A stretch of DNA of 64,000 bases from Mycolicibacterium holsaticum DSM 44478 = JCM 12374 (GTDB lineage Bacteria > Actinomycetota > Actinomycetes > Mycobacteriales > Mycobacteriaceae): the NCBI RefSeq assembly GCF_019645835.1, contig NZ_CP080998.1, positions 4,154,001 to 4,218,000 of the forward strand. Reading direction: 5' to 3'. The translations under genes and the position numbers were made by a program. Below, piece by piece: positions 10,139-20,934 of the stretch (within the stretch, counting starts at the first letter, position 1; every line of letters begins with the position of its first letter). The notes beneath the pieces are model-generated. The model was not told the origin of the DNA, did not search any database, and worked only from the letters and a program-made list of their open reading frames with translations.

Positions 10139-11355
10139 GCCGCGAGTTCGGTGCGCAGGTTCTCGGCGATCGACTCGAGGAACACCTCGGTGGTCTGCCA
10201 CTGCTGCTCCGGCCCGATCAGCAGGGCGAGGTCCTTGGTCATCTGACCGCCCTCGACGGTGCCGATCACCACCTCTTCGAGCGTTTCGGCGAACTCGATC
10301 ACCGCGGGGGTGTTGTCCAGCTTGCCGCGGTGCGCCAGCCCGCGGGTCCAGGCGAAGATCGAGGCGATCGGGTTGGTCGACGTCGGCTTGCCCTGCTGGT
10401 ACTGGCGGTAGTGCCGGGTGACGGTGCCGTGCGCGGCCTCGGCCTCCACGGTCTTGCCGTCCGGGGTCAAGAGCACCGACGTCATCAACCCCAGCGAGCC
10501 GAAACCCTGTGCCACCGTGTCGGATTGCACGTCACCGTCGTAGTTCTTGCAGGCCCACACGTAGCCGCCCTCCCACTTGAGGCTGGCCGCCACCATGTCG
10601 TCGATCAGGCGGTGCTCGTAGGTGAGCCCTTCGGCGTCGAACTGCTCTTTGTACTCCTCGTCGAAGATGCGGGCGAACTCGTCTTTGAACATCCCGTCGT
10701 AACCCTTGAGGATGGTGTTCTTCGTCGACAGGTACACCGGAAACTTCTGCTGCAGCCCGTAGTTGAATGACGCCCGCGCGAAGTCCTGGATCGACTGGCG
10801 GAAGTTGTACATCCCCATGATGACGCCGCCGCCCTCGGGGATGGCCACCACGTCGTGCACCATCGGCGCGCTGCCGTCGTCGGGGGTGAACGTGACGGTG
10901 AACGTGCCCGGCCGGTCCACCTTGGTGTTGAACGCGCGGTACTGGTCGCCGAACGCGTGCCGGCCGATGATGATCGGCTTGGTCCACCCCGGCACCAGCC
11001 GCGGCACATTCTTGATCACGATCGGGGCACGGAAGATGGTGCCGCCCAGGATGTTCCGGATGGTTCCGTTGGGCGACTGCCACATCTTCTTCAGACCGAA
11101 CTCCTCGACGCGGGCTTCGTCGGGCGTGATCGTCGCGCACTTGACCCCGACGCCGTGGCGTCTGATCGCCTCGGCCGCCTCGATCGTGACCCGGTCGTCG
11201 GTGGCGTCGCGGTTCTCGATGCCGAGGTCGTAGTAGTCCAGGTCGATGTCGAGGTAGGGGTAGATGAACGTGTCCTTGATGAGCTTCCAGATGATGCGGG
11301 TCATCTCGTCGCCATCGAGTTCGACTACCGTGCCTTCGACCTTGACCTTCGACAT
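10135..11355 (-). CDS. icd1: NADP-dependent isocitrate dehydrogenase, dimeric type
   Basis: A 406-residue dimeric, eukaryote-like isocitrate dehydrogenase that decarboxylates isocitrate to 2-oxoglutarate with NADP in the TCA cycle, matching Rv3339c. Diagnostic stretches are [49 protein letters not shown], the metal site around [14 protein letters not shown] and the NADP loop [12 protein letters not shown]. The ATG at 11355 (MSKVKVEG) is chosen over an in-frame GTG at 11364. It lies 48 bp downstream of icd2 on the same strand, so the two unrelated isocitrate dehydrogenases may be co-transcribed. Confidence 0.95.
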   Translation of the reverse strand: MSKVKVEGTVVELDGDEMTRIIWKLIKDTFIYPYLDIDLDYYDLGIENRDATDDRVTIEAAEAIRRHGVGVKCATITPDEARVEEFGLKKMWQSPNGTIRNILGGTIFRAPIVIKNVPRLVPGWTKPIIIGRHAFGDQYRAFNTKVDRPGTFTVTFTPDDGSAPMVHDVVAIPEGGGVIMGMYNFRQSIQDFARASFNYGLQQKFPVYLSTKNTILKGYDGMFKDEFARIFDEEYKEQFDAEGLTYEHRLIDDMVAASLKWEGGYVWACKNYDGDVQSDTVAQGFGSLGLMTSVLLTPDGKTVEAEAAHGTVTRHYRQYQQGKPTSTNPIASIFAWTRGLAHRGKLDNTPAVIEFAETLEEVVIGTVEGGQMTKDLALLIGPEQQWQTTEVFLESIAENLRTELAA

Positions 11356-11403
11356 GCGGGTCACACTACAAGCCGGGCCTGCGGGGCACCGGATCAGCTT
11401 GGG

Positions 11404-13653
<2,250 letters not shown>

Positions 13654-13800
13654 GATCTCTCTTCCGGGCGTCACTATCGGTATCGGCGGGTGAAACGTCG
13701 GCCACCAGTATCTCGTTGACGTCGACGCTACGCGTGCCCACCTCCGTCGGGACGCCCACCTGGTGGCACTTTCTCGCCGCGATGGGATAAGCTTCTCCAT

Positions 13801-13923
13801 GGTCATGAGCGCCAGCGTCAAGCCCCGGCTTGCTGGCCGGCAACCCTCCAACCGCGGTGGGGTGCCCCGGGTGATGACCAGGTTGAGTACCCACAGGTAA
13901 GTGGTACCGGCAAGCGCGGGTCC
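13801..13923 (+). ncRNA. SAM-IV riboswitch aptamer
   Basis: The sequence from GGTCATGAGCGCCAGCG onward closely follows the mycobacterial SAM-IV riboswitch I recall (the Mycobacterium sp. MCS structure). P1 is GGTCAT (13801-13806) paired with ATGACC (13874-13879). The conserved internal stretches CCGGCTTGCTGG and GGCAACCCTCCAACC are present, followed by GGTTGAGTA and the 3' pseudoknot segment GGCAAGCGCGGGTC. It binds S-adenosylmethionine and lowers expression of the downstream methionine genes. A possible -10 (TAAGCT, 13788-13793) sits just upstream. Confidence 0.93.
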
Positions 13924-14012
13924 GTTGTGACGGGCCCCCAGAGCGACAGGTGGAGGTCCGGCGTGCGCAAGTGTCGCTGAACCCCGACCCCCGGCCACAT
14001 CACAACAGGAGA
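13924..14012 (+). promoter_or_regulatory. Probable expression platform of the SAM-IV riboswitch
   Basis: Between aptamer and start codon two nested pairings are visible: GTTGTGA (13924-13930) with TCACAAC (14000-14006), and inside it AGCGACA (13942-13948) with TGTCGCT (13972-13978), both 7-bp perfect. The outer helix ends directly against the Shine-Dalgarno AGGAGA (14007-14012) of the TTG start at 14018. No U-tract follows either stem, so control of translation rather than termination is inferred. Confidence 0.55.
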
Positions 14013-14017
14013 ATCCC

Positions 14018-15373
14018 TTGAGCACCGACAACCCGCTGGACGATCCCACCGCGCATTGGGCGTTTGAGACCAAGCAGGTGCACGCCGGCCAGACCCCGGA
14101 CGGGGCGACCAACGCGCGGGCGCTGCCGATCTACCAGACCACCAGCTTCACGTTCGACAGCACCGAGCACGCCGCCGCGCTGTTCGGGCTGGCCGAGCCC
14201 GGCAACATCTACACCCGGATCATGAACCCCACCCAGGACGTCGTCGAACAGCGCATCGCGGCCCTGGAAGGCGGGGTGGCCGCACTGTTCCTGGCGTCCG
14301 GTCAGGCCGCATCGCACCTGGCGCTGCTCAACATCGCCGAGTCCGGTCACCACATCGTGGCCAGCCCGCGCCTGTACGGCGGCACCTACAACCTGTTCCA
14401 CTACACGTTCCCCAAGATCGGCATCGACGTCAGCTTCGTGGAGGACCCCGACGACCTGGAGTCGTGGCGCGCCGCGGCCCGGCCGAACACCAAGGCGTTC
14501 TTCGCCGAGTCGATCTCCAACCCCCAGATAGACGTGCTTGACATTCCCGGTGTCTCCGCCGTCGCACACGACGCCGGTGTCCCGCTGATCGTCGACAACA
14601 CCATCGCGACGCCGTACCTGCTTCAACCGATCAGCCACGGCGCCGACATCGTCGTGCACTCGGCGACCAAATACCTCGGCGGGCACGGTACGGCGATCGC
14701 GGGCGTCATCGTCGACGGCGGCACCTTCGACTGGACCAACGGCAACTTCCCCGGGTTCACCACGCCCGATCCCAGCTACCACGGCGTGGTGTACGCCGAC
14801 CTGGGCGCGCCTGCGTTCGCGTTGAAGGCGCGGGTGCAGTTGCTGCGCGATCTCGGCTCGGCGGCCTCCCCGTTCAACGCGTTCCTGATCGCGCAGGGTC
14901 TGGAGACGCTGAGCTTGCGCGTCGAGCGGCACGTCGCCAACGCCCAACGCGTCGCGGAGTACCTGGCCGCACACGACGACGTCCTCTCGGTGAACTACGC
15001 CGGGCTGCCCAGCTCGCCGTGGCATGAGCTCGCAAAGAAGCTGACCCCCAAGGGAACCGGCGCGGTGCTGGCCTTCGAGCTGGCCGGCGGCGTGGACGCG
15101 GGGAAGGCGTTCGTCAACGCGCTGACCTTGCACAGCCACGTCGCCAACATCGGCGACGTGCGCTCGCTGGTGATCCACCCCGCCTCGACGACACATGCGC
15201 AGCTGTCCCCCGAGGAGCAGCTGGCCACCGGCGTCACCCCGGGTCTGGTGCGTCTCGCGGTCGGCATCGAGGGCATCGACGACATCCTGGCCGACCTCGA
15301 ACGGGGTTTCGCCGCGGCCAAACCGTTCTCCACCGCGGGGCCGACGGACCCCAAGACCACGGCGGCGTTTTGA
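14018..15373 (+). CDS. metY: O-acetylhomoserine sulfhydrylase (MetY; called MetC in M. tuberculosis)
   Basis: A 451-residue Cys/Met-metabolism PLP enzyme that converts O-acetylhomoserine and sulfide to homocysteine, matching Rv3340. The N-terminal FETKQVHAG, the [10 protein letters not shown] block, the SGQAA stretch at 94-98 and the Schiff-base Lys218 in [14 protein letters not shown] place it in the O-acetylhomoserine aminocarboxypropyltransferase group. Translation starts at TTG 14018 behind AGGAGA, downstream of a SAM-IV riboswitch that should repress it when SAM is plentiful. The TGA overlaps the ATG of metX by one base (TGATG), so both enzymes of the pathway are coupled and under the same switch. 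Confidence 0.94.
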   Translation: MSTDNPLDDPTAHWAFETKQVHAGQTPDGATNARALPIYQTTSFTFDSTEHAAALFGLAEPGNIYTRIMNPTQDVVEQRIAALEGGVAALFLASGQAASHLALLNIAESGHHIVASPRLYGGTYNLFHYTFPKIGIDVSFVEDPDDLESWRAAARPNTKAFFAESISNPQIDVLDIPGVSAVAHDAGVPLIVDNTIATPYLLQPISHGADIVVHSATKYLGGHGTAIAGVIVDGGTFDWTNGNFPGFTTPDPSYHGVVYADLGAPAFALKARVQLLRDLGSAASPFNAFLIAQGLETLSLRVERHVANAQRVAEYLAAHDDVLSVNYAGLPSSPWHELAKKLTPKGTGAVLAFELAGGVDAGKAFVNALTLHSHVANIGDVRSLVIHPASTTHAQLSPEEQLATGVTPGLVRLAVGIEGIDDILADLERGFAAAKPFSTAGPTDPKTTAAF

Positions 15374-16494
15374 TGACCGTCACTGACGTGGCAACCCGGA
15401 CCCTGCCCGCCGAAGGAGAGATCGGCGTCGTCGACATCGGGCCGCTGACCCTGGAGTGCGGCGTCGTTCTCGACGACGTGCAGATCGCCGTGCAACGCTG
15501 GGGCGAACTGTCGCCCGAGCGCGACAACGTGGTGATGGTGCTGCACGCGCTGACCGGCGATTCACACATCACCGGCCCGGCCGGAGCCGACCACCCCACA
15601 CCCGGCTGGTGGGACGGCATCGCCGGGTCCGGCGCGGCGATCGACACCGACCGCTGGTGCGCGGTGGCCACCAACGTGCTCGGCGGGTGCCGTGGTTCGA
15701 CAGGTCCCAGCTCGCTGCATCCCGACGGAAAGCCTTGGGGCTCAAGGTTTCCCCACGTGACAGTGCGCGACCAGGTCGAGGCCGACATCGCTGCGCTCAA
15801 GGCGCTCGGCATCACCGAGGTGGCCGCGGTGATCGGTGGCTCGCTGGGCGGTGCCCGCGCGCTGGAGTGGATGGTCGGACACCCCGACAAGGTCCGCTCC
15901 GCGCTGCTGCTCGCGGTCGGCGCACGCGCCACCGCCGATCAGATCGGCACGCAGAGCACCCAGGTGGCCGCCATCAAAGCCGACCCGAACTGGTGCGGCG
16001 GCGACTACTACGACAGCGGGGCGTCCCCCGACGTCGGCATGAGTGTCGCGCGGCGCATCGCGCACCTGACATATCGCGGTGAGCTCGAACTCGACAACCG
16101 CTTCGCCAACGATCCCCAGGGCGTCGAAAACCCGCGCGCCGGCGGCCGCTACGCGGTGCAGAGCTACCTCGAGCACCAGGGCAACAAGCTGGTCGCGCGC
16201 TTCGACGCGGGCACCTACGTGGCGCTCACCGAATCGCTGTCCAGCCACGACGTGGGCCGCGGCCGCGGCGGCGTGGAGACCGCGCTGCGCGGCTGTCCGG
16301 TGCCGGCCGTGGTCGGCGGCATCACCTCGGACCGGCTCTATCCGCTGCGGCTGCAGGAGGAGCTGGCCGAACTGTTGCCGAACTGCGGCAGGCTGCAGGT
16401 CATCGATTCGATCTACGGCCACGACGGCTTCCTGGTCGAGATGGACGCGGTGGGCCAGCTGATCCGCCAGACGCTGGACCTCGCCGCGAAATGA
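15373..16494 (+). CDS. metX: Homoserine O-acetyltransferase
   Basis: A 373-residue alpha/beta-hydrolase-fold acyltransferase that makes O-acetylhomoserine from homoserine and acetyl-CoA, matching Rv3341 (annotated metA). The catalytic triad is Ser157 in IGGSLGG, Asp320 in TSDRLYP and His350 in IYGHDGF. The family block [11 protein letters not shown] and [14 protein letters not shown] are present. The ATG at 15373 overlaps the metY stop. It supplies the substrate of MetY, and both are behind the SAM-IV riboswitch. The order in the transcript (metY before metX) is typical of mycobacteria. Confidence 0.94.
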   Translation: MTVTDVATRTLPAEGEIGVVDIGPLTLECGVVLDDVQIAVQRWGELSPERDNVVMVLHALTGDSHITGPAGADHPTPGWWDGIAGSGAAIDTDRWCAVATNVLGGCRGSTGPSSLHPDGKPWGSRFPHVTVRDQVEADIAALKALGITEVAAVIGGSLGGARALEWMVGHPDKVRSALLLAVGARATADQIGTQSTQVAAIKADPNWCGGDYYDSGASPDVGMSVARRIAHLTYRGELELDNRFANDPQGVENPRAGGRYAVQSYLEHQGNKLVARFDAGTYVALTESLSSHDVGRGRGGVETALRGCPVPAVVGGITSDRLYPLRLQEELAELLPNCGRLQVIDSIYGHDGFLVEMDAVGQLIRQTLDLAAK

Positions 16495-16501
16495 CGGCGC
16501 G

Positions 16502-17233
16502 GTGACCCGCTCGGATCAGCAGCGCTCGCTGTCGTTCGGCGCAGAAGCCGCGGCATATGAACGCGGCAGGCCGTCGTATCCGCCGGAGGCCATCGACTGG
16601 CTGCTGCCCCCGGATGCGCGCGACGTGCTCGATCTGGGCGCAGGCACCGGCAAGCTGACCACGCGGCTGGTGGAGCGGGGCCTGGACGTGGTGGCGGTCG
16701 ACCCGATCCCGGAAATGCTCGAGCTGCTGAGCAGTTCGCTGCCCGAGACCCCGGCGCTGCTGGGCACCGCCGAGGACATCCCGCTGCCCGAAGACAGCGT
16801 CGACGCGGTGCTCGTGGCGCAGGCCTGGCATTGGTTCGACCCCCAGCGCGCGGTCGCCGAGGTGGCCAGGGTGCTGCGCCCGGGCGGTCGGCTCGGGCTG
16901 GTGTGGAACACCCGCGACGAACGCATGGGCTGGGTCAAGGAACTCGGCCGCATCATCGGCCACGAGGACGACCCGTTCACCAACCGGGTCACGGTGACTG
17001 AGCCGTTCACCGATGTGCAGCGTCATCAGGTGGAGTGGACGAATTACCTGACGCCGCAGGCCCTCATCGATCTGGTGGCCTCGCGCAGCTACTGCATCAC
17101 CTCACCGGAGAAGGTGCGCGTCCAAACGCTGGACCAGGTCCGCGAGCTGCTGGCCACCCACCCGGCGCTGGCCAACGCAACCGGTCTGGCGCTGCCGTAC
17201 GTCACCGTGTGCATCCGCGCAAACCTCGGATAG
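16502..17233 (+). CDS. Class I SAM-dependent methyltransferase
   Basis: A 243-residue Methyltransf_11-type enzyme, corresponding to Rv3342. SAM-binding motif I is VLDLGAGTGKLT at about 41-52, motif II the acidic VVAVDPIPEML, and the post-motif AQAWHWFDPQ is typical of a mycobacterial and fungal group of unknown substrate. It begins with GTG 7 bp after metX and is probably the last gene of the riboswitch-controlled transcript. That would place a SAM consumer in the SAM-repressed unit, which is inference only. The C-terminal half (about 150-243) is divergent. Confidence 0.82.
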   Translation: MTRSDQQRSLSFGAEAAAYERGRPSYPPEAIDWLLPPDARDVLDLGAGTGKLTTRLVERGLDVVAVDPIPEMLELLSSSLPETPALLGTAEDIPLPEDSVDAVLVAQAWHWFDPQRAVAEVARVLRPGGRLGLVWNTRDERMGWVKELGRIIGHEDDPFTNRVTVTEPFTDVQRHQVEWTNYLTPQALIDLVASRSYCITSPEKVRVQTLDQVRELLATHPALANATGLALPYVTVCIRANLG

Positions 17234-17241
17234 CGAACCCG

Positions 17242-17535
17242 TCAGCTGGTGCCGAGCGGGTCGATGGTCCAGGCCACGTAGAACATCACGGCGCTGACCG
17301 TCGCGGTGGTGACGAAGTCGATCGGCTTGCCGCGCACCACCAGCAGCCCCGCGCGGTCCTCGGCGAGCAGCAGCCGCAACACCGCGGCGGCGCCCACGCC
17401 GATCGCCATGACCAGCGCGCCGCGCCGCCAGTACCCCGCCACCACGAGCGCGAACGCGGCGATGAACACCAGGCCCACCGACCAGATCGGCCACTGCCCG
17501 GCGAACACCTTGCGGGCGAACTCCTTGGGCGTCAC
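17242..17535 (-). CDS. DUF3017 membrane protein
   Basis: A 97-residue protein with three hydrophobic segments ([22 protein letters not shown] is the first, at about 15-35) and the DUF3017 pattern, corresponding to Rv3355c. The GTG start at 17535 overlaps the TGA of folD by four bases, so it is translationally coupled to folD. Function is unknown. It converges with the methyltransferase across an 8-bp gap. Confidence 0.78.
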   Translation of the reverse strand: MTPKEFARKVFAGQWPIWSVGLVFIAAFALVVAGYWRRGALVMAIGVGAAAVLRLLLAEDRAGLLVVRGKPIDFVTTATVSAVMFYVAWTIDPLGTS

Positions 17536-18398
17536 GTCCCGGCGAGGGCTTCCGCACGTTCCACGACGTTCGTCAGCAGGAACGCCCGGGTGAGCGGCCC
17601 GACGCCGCCGGGGTTGGGTGACACGTGCCCGGCCACCTCCCACACGTCGGGGTGCACGTCACCGACGAGCTTGCCGTTGTCGTCGCGGCTCACCCCGACG
17701 TCGACGACGGCGGCGCCGGCGCGGACCATCTCCGCGGTCACCATGTGCGGCACACCCGCGGCGGCGACGATGATGTCGGCCTGCCGGGTCAACGCCGCCA
17801 GGTCACGGGTTCCGGTGTGGCACAACGTGACCGTGGCGTTCTCCGAACGACGGGTCAGCAGCAGCCCAAGCGGCCTGCCCACCGTGACACCGCGCCCGAT
17901 CACCACCACATGCGCCCCGGCGATCGGCACGTCGTAGCGCCGCAGCAGGTGCACGATGCCGCGCGGGGTGCACGGCAGCGGCGCCGGCTCGTTGAGCACC
18001 AGCCGGCCCAGGTTCGTCGGGTGCAGACCGTCGGCGTCCTTGCCCGGGTGCACGCGCTCCAGCGCGGCGTTCTCGTTGAGCTGTCTGGGCAACGGCAACT
18101 GCACGATGTACCCGGTGCACTCCGGGTTGGCGTTGAGCTCGTCGATGGTCGCGTCGAGCGTGGCCTGGCTGGTGTCGGCGGGTAGGTCCCGGCGGATCGA
18201 GTTGATGCCGACCTTCGCGCAGTCGGCGTGCTTGCCGCGGACGTAGGCATGTGAACCGGGGTCGTCGCCGACCAGCACGGTGCCGAGCCCGGGCGTGCGC
18301 CCGGCCGCGGTCAGCGCCGCGACCCGTTTGGTCAGGTCGACAAAGATCTCGTCGCGCGTGGCCTTACCGTCCAGTGTTATCGCACCCACATCGGTCAT
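17532..18398 (-). CDS. folD: Methylenetetrahydrofolate dehydrogenase/cyclohydrolase
   Basis: A 288-residue bifunctional enzyme that interconverts 5,10-methylene-, methenyl- and 10-formyl-tetrahydrofolate, matching Rv3356c. Visible motifs are the N-terminal catalytic region with [23 protein letters not shown], the [13 protein letters not shown] block, the Rossmann loop [11 protein letters not shown] and the C-terminal [13 protein letters not shown]. The ATG at 18398 is used; a GTG three codons later is also possible. Only 18 bp separate it from the divergent ene-reductase start. The downstream DUF3017 gene overlaps its stop. Confidence 0.94.
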   Translation of the reverse strand: MTDVGAITLDGKATRDEIFVDLTKRVAALTAAGRTPGLGTVLVGDDPGSHAYVRGKHADCAKVGINSIRRDLPADTSQATLDATIDELNANPECTGYIVQLPLPRQLNENAALERVHPGKDADGLHPTNLGRLVLNEPAPLPCTPRGIVHLLRRYDVPIAGAHVVVIGRGVTVGRPLGLLLTRRSENATVTLCHTGTRDLAALTRQADIIVAAAGVPHMVTAEMVRAGAAVVDVGVSRDDNGKLVGDVHPDVWEVAGHVSPNPGGVGPLTRAFLLTNVVERAEALAGT

Positions 18399-18416
18399 TG
18401 TGGCAGGCTTCAGTGC

Positions 18417-19637
18417 ATGGACACTCCCCGGAATGTGTTCACCCCGGCCAAGCTCGGCCCGGTGACGCTGCGCAACCGCATCATCAAGGCGGCGACCTTC
18501 GAGGCCTGCACGCCCAACGCGCTTGTCACCGAGGACCTGATCACCTACCACCGGCTCCCCGCCGCCGGTGGCGTCGGCATGACCACGGTGGCCTATCTGG
18601 CGGTGGCCCCGGGCGGACGCACCGAGGGCAGGCAGATCTGGTGGCGCCCCGAGGCGATTCCCGGGCTGCGCAGGCTCACCGATGCGATCCACGCCGAGGG
18701 CGCGGCGATCAGCGCGCAGATCGGGCACGCCGGGCCGGTGGCCGACGCCCGGTCCAACAAGGCGAAGGCCTACGCGCCGGTGCGGTTTTTCAACCCGCTG
18801 GCGATGCGCTTCGCCAGAAAGGCCAGCCGCGACGACATCGACGACATCATGGCCGCCCACGCCAAAGCGGCCCGGTTCGCGATCGACGCCGGGTTCAACG
18901 CGGTCGAGATCCACCTCGGCCACAACTACTTCGCCAGTTCCTTTTTGAGCCCGCTGATCAACCGGCGCACCGACGAATTCGGTGGCTCGCTGCAGAACCG
19001 CGCCAAGGTCGCCCGCGGCACCGTGATGGCGGTGCGCCGCGCGGTGGAGGCGGCGGGCACGCCGATCGCGGTCACCGCCAAGCTCAACATGGCCGACGGC
19101 GTGCGCGCGGGCATCTCGCTCGAGGAGTCGCTGCAGACGGCCAAGTGGCTCGAGGAGGACGGCGGCCTGGACGCGATCGAGTTGACCGCGGGCAGCTCCC
19201 TGGTCAACCCGATGTATCTGTTCCGCGGCGGCGCGCCGGTCAAGGAGTTCGCGGGCGCGTTCAAGCCGCCGCTGCGCTGGGGTATCCGGATGACCGGCAA
19301 GAAGTTCTTCCGCGAGTACCCGTACCGCGAGGCCTATCTGCTGCGCGACGCCAAGCTGTTCCGCGCCGAGCTGAAGATGCCGCTGATCCTGCTCGGCGGC
19401 ATCACCAACCGCGAAACCATGGATCTGGCGATGGCCGAGGGGTTCGACTTCGTCGCGATGGGCCGCGCGCTGCTCGCCGAACCCGACCTGATCAACCGGA
19501 TCCAGGCCGACGGCGACAGGCACTCGGTGTTCTCTGCGTGCACGCACTGCAACAAGTGCATGGCCACGATCTACAGCCAGACCCGCTGCGTGGTGACCGG
19601 CTCACCCGACTACACCGCGGTCGGCACGCCGGGCTGA
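18417..19637 (+). CDS. NADH:flavin oxidoreductase (Old Yellow Enzyme family) with Cys-rich C terminus
   Basis: A 406-residue FMN-binding TIM-barrel oxidoreductase, corresponding to Rv3359. The N terminus ([19 protein letters not shown]), the active-site strand [20 protein letters not shown] and the phosphate-binding [12 protein letters not shown] and [11 protein letters not shown] are present. A CTHCNKC motif near residue 382 plus a fourth Cys (QTRC) resembles the 4Fe-4S site of 2,4-dienoyl-CoA reductase-type enzymes. The C-terminal FAD/NAD domain of those enzymes is absent, so it must depend on another reductase or use NAD(P)H directly. The start is 18 bp from the divergent folD start. The substrate is unknown. 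Confidence 0.83.
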   Translation: MDTPRNVFTPAKLGPVTLRNRIIKAATFEACTPNALVTEDLITYHRLPAAGGVGMTTVAYLAVAPGGRTEGRQIWWRPEAIPGLRRLTDAIHAEGAAISAQIGHAGPVADARSNKAKAYAPVRFFNPLAMRFARKASRDDIDDIMAAHAKAARFAIDAGFNAVEIHLGHNYFASSFLSPLINRRTDEFGGSLQNRAKVARGTVMAVRRAVEAAGTPIAVTAKLNMADGVRAGISLEESLQTAKWLEEDGGLDAIELTAGSSLVNPMYLFRGGAPVKEFAGAFKPPLRWGIRMTGKKFFREYPYREAYLLRDAKLFRAELKMPLILLGGITNRETMDLAMAEGFDFVAMGRALLAEPDLINRIQADGDRHSVFSACTHCNKCMATIYSQTRCVVTGSPDYTAVGTPG

Positions 19638-19644
19638 CGTCGCG

Positions 19645-20076
19645 CTACTGCGGCGGCACCGGCACCATCGGCGGCGTCTGGAAGTCCAGCATCGGCTCGG
19701 CGCGCACCCACTCGTCGGTCTTGATGACGAGTTGCTTGGCGGTGACGGTGTAGGTGGCCCCGTCCTTCTGGGCGAAGAACTCGCCGGGCACCGTGGGTTC
19801 GGCGACGACGACGAGCACCGCGTCGTCGCCCAGTCGGGCGCCGCGGTATTCGTAGTGGCCGTCGGGCGCCAGGCAGATCGCCACGAGCGATTGCGCGGTG
19901 CGACCGAAACTGACCGCTGACTGCGGGGCGTCGCAGCGCACCGAGGAGGCGACGAAACCCCGATCGTCGGTCGGATACGACGTCTGCGCGACGGCGGTCG
20001 ACGGCAGCAGCGCCGTCGCCAGGCTCACCCCTACCGCCGCGCCGAAAACCAGGACCGCAGGCGTCGCAGACACCAT
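19645..20076 (-). CDS. Secreted conserved hypothetical protein
   Basis: A 143-residue protein with a clear signal peptide (LVFGAAVGVSLATALLP, cleavage probably after STAVA). The mature part has two cysteines (CDAPQS and AICLAPD) that could form a disulfide, beta-rich segments such as YEYRGARLGDDAVLVVVAEP, and a proline-rich end. It resembles mycobacterial exported proteins of unknown function in this neighbourhood, and I do not recognise a named domain. It is convergent with the ene-reductase (7-bp gap) and 55 bp downstream of the TetR gene on the same strand. Confidence 0.7.
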   Translation of the reverse strand: MVSATPAVLVFGAAVGVSLATALLPSTAVAQTSYPTDDRGFVASSVRCDAPQSAVSFGRTAQSLVAICLAPDGHYEYRGARLGDDAVLVVVAEPTVPGEFFAQKDGATYTVTAKQLVIKTDEWVRAEPMLDFQTPPMVPVPPQ

Positions 20077-20131
20077 GACTCAGTGTGACCACGAACCGCG
20101 CGCGATTTGCGGCGACGCGCCGCACCGACGG

Positions 20132-20695
20132 TCAACTCGGCGGGATGAGCGCCTTCGCGCAGTCCGAGACGATGGCGTCCACGCCGGCGGGCACCGCGCG
20201 CCCGGCCACCAGATGGCGCCGCACCACGGCGTACGGGATGTCGATCACCGCGGCGCTCACCCGGTCGGCGTCGGCGTGGATGCCCGTGAGCACCGCCCGC
20301 AGTCGACGGCGCAGGCACCGTTGATGTGCGCGCACTTCCTCAGGCCATTCGTCGGCGCCCAGCGCGTCGGCGCCGACGAGCAACACCTTGGCCTCACTGG
20401 GATGCGCGCGGCACCACTGCACGGTGAAAACCGCGCCGGCCACACACCGCTGTTGCGCGTCGCGAGGCTTGCCGACGGTGGCGATGAAACCGGTCAGAAA
20501 ACGTTCCTCGGTGCGCATCCACAGCTGACCGCACAACGCGGCCCGCGTCGGGAAGCGGTGATAGATCGAACCGCTCGGGGCGCCGACCGCGCGGGCGACC
20601 GCCAACATCGTCACCGCGGCAGGGCCGTCTTGGTCCAACAGCGCCGCAGCGGCATCCAATAATTCGTCGGTGGTGTATCGCGCGGGCCGCGGCAT
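20132..20695 (-). CDS. TetR-family transcriptional regulator
   Basis: A 187-residue TetR regulator. The N-terminal helix-turn-helix (about 8-55) contains VARAVGAPSGSIYHRFPTRAAL, a typical recognition helix, and the C-terminal ligand domain is Cys- and Arg-rich without a recognised subfamily. The ATG at 20695 faces a rightward promoter with only 48 bp between the two starts. An inverted repeat overlapping a consensus -10 in that gap is the probable operator, so it likely represses itself and the rightward unit. The gene directly opposite is frameshifted, and the next one is the FHA-ABC transporter. Confidence 0.85.
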   Translation of the reverse strand: MPRPARYTTDELLDAAAALLDQDGPAAVTMLAVARAVGAPSGSIYHRFPTRAALCGQLWMRTEERFLTGFIATVGKPRDAQQRCVAGAVFTVQWCRAHPSEAKVLLVGADALGADEWPEEVRAHQRCLRRRLRAVLTGIHADADRVSAAVIDIPYAVVRRHLVAGRAVPAGVDAIVSDCAKALIPPS

Positions 20696-20705
20696 TGCCC
20701 TACCC

Positions 20706-20727
20706 TATAATAGAGAGTTCCCTCTAT
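20706..20727 (+). promoter_or_regulatory. TATAAT promoter overlapped by a TetR-type operator
   Basis: A consensus -10 TATAAT (20706-20711) overlaps a 6-6-6 inverted repeat ATAGAG-AGTTCC-CTCTAT (20710-20727) in the 48-bp gap between tetR and a rightward GTG start at 20744. A strong SD (AGAGGAGG, about 20731-20738) follows. Operator over -10 and start site is the usual TetR repression layout. No -35 was recognised. Confidence 0.65.
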
Positions 20728-20743
20728 ATCAGAGGAGGTCGCC

Positions 20744-20912
20744 GTGAGCACCCCGACCGAAGTCGCACAGCGGTTGCCGCACGACGTGGGCGCGCGCCGG
20801 CGAGACCATCGTGGACGCGGCTTTCGCCCACATCATCACCGCCCGCGGCGACCAGATGGCGGCGCTGCAGCAGATCACCGACACCGCGCGGTGGAACATT
20901 CCATGCGGCTGA
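20744..20912 (+). pseudogene. Small frameshifted gene behind an intact promoter and SD
   Basis: A GTG start with a very good SD reads MSTPTEVAQRLPHDVGAR; the sensible continuation (GETIVDAAFAHIITARGD, then QMAALQQITDTARW, ending NIPCG and TGA at 20910-20912) is in the next frame. The switch falls in the GC-rich run near 20788-20800 and equals one extra base. Joined, the product is about 56 residues, soluble and helical, and I do not recognise it. In the original frame the reading would run on to 20992 as Arg/His-rich junk overlapping the transporter. It could be a pseudogene, a sequencing error, or a programmed frameshift; a pseudogene or error is likeliest. Confidence 0.5.
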
Positions 20913-20934
20913 CTACCCGATACAGTTGGTCGCG

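Noticed and set aside
15373..15398. TTG start for metX three bases upstream
   Set aside because: ATG at 15373 overlaps the metY stop in the usual TGATG arrangement and is the better start.
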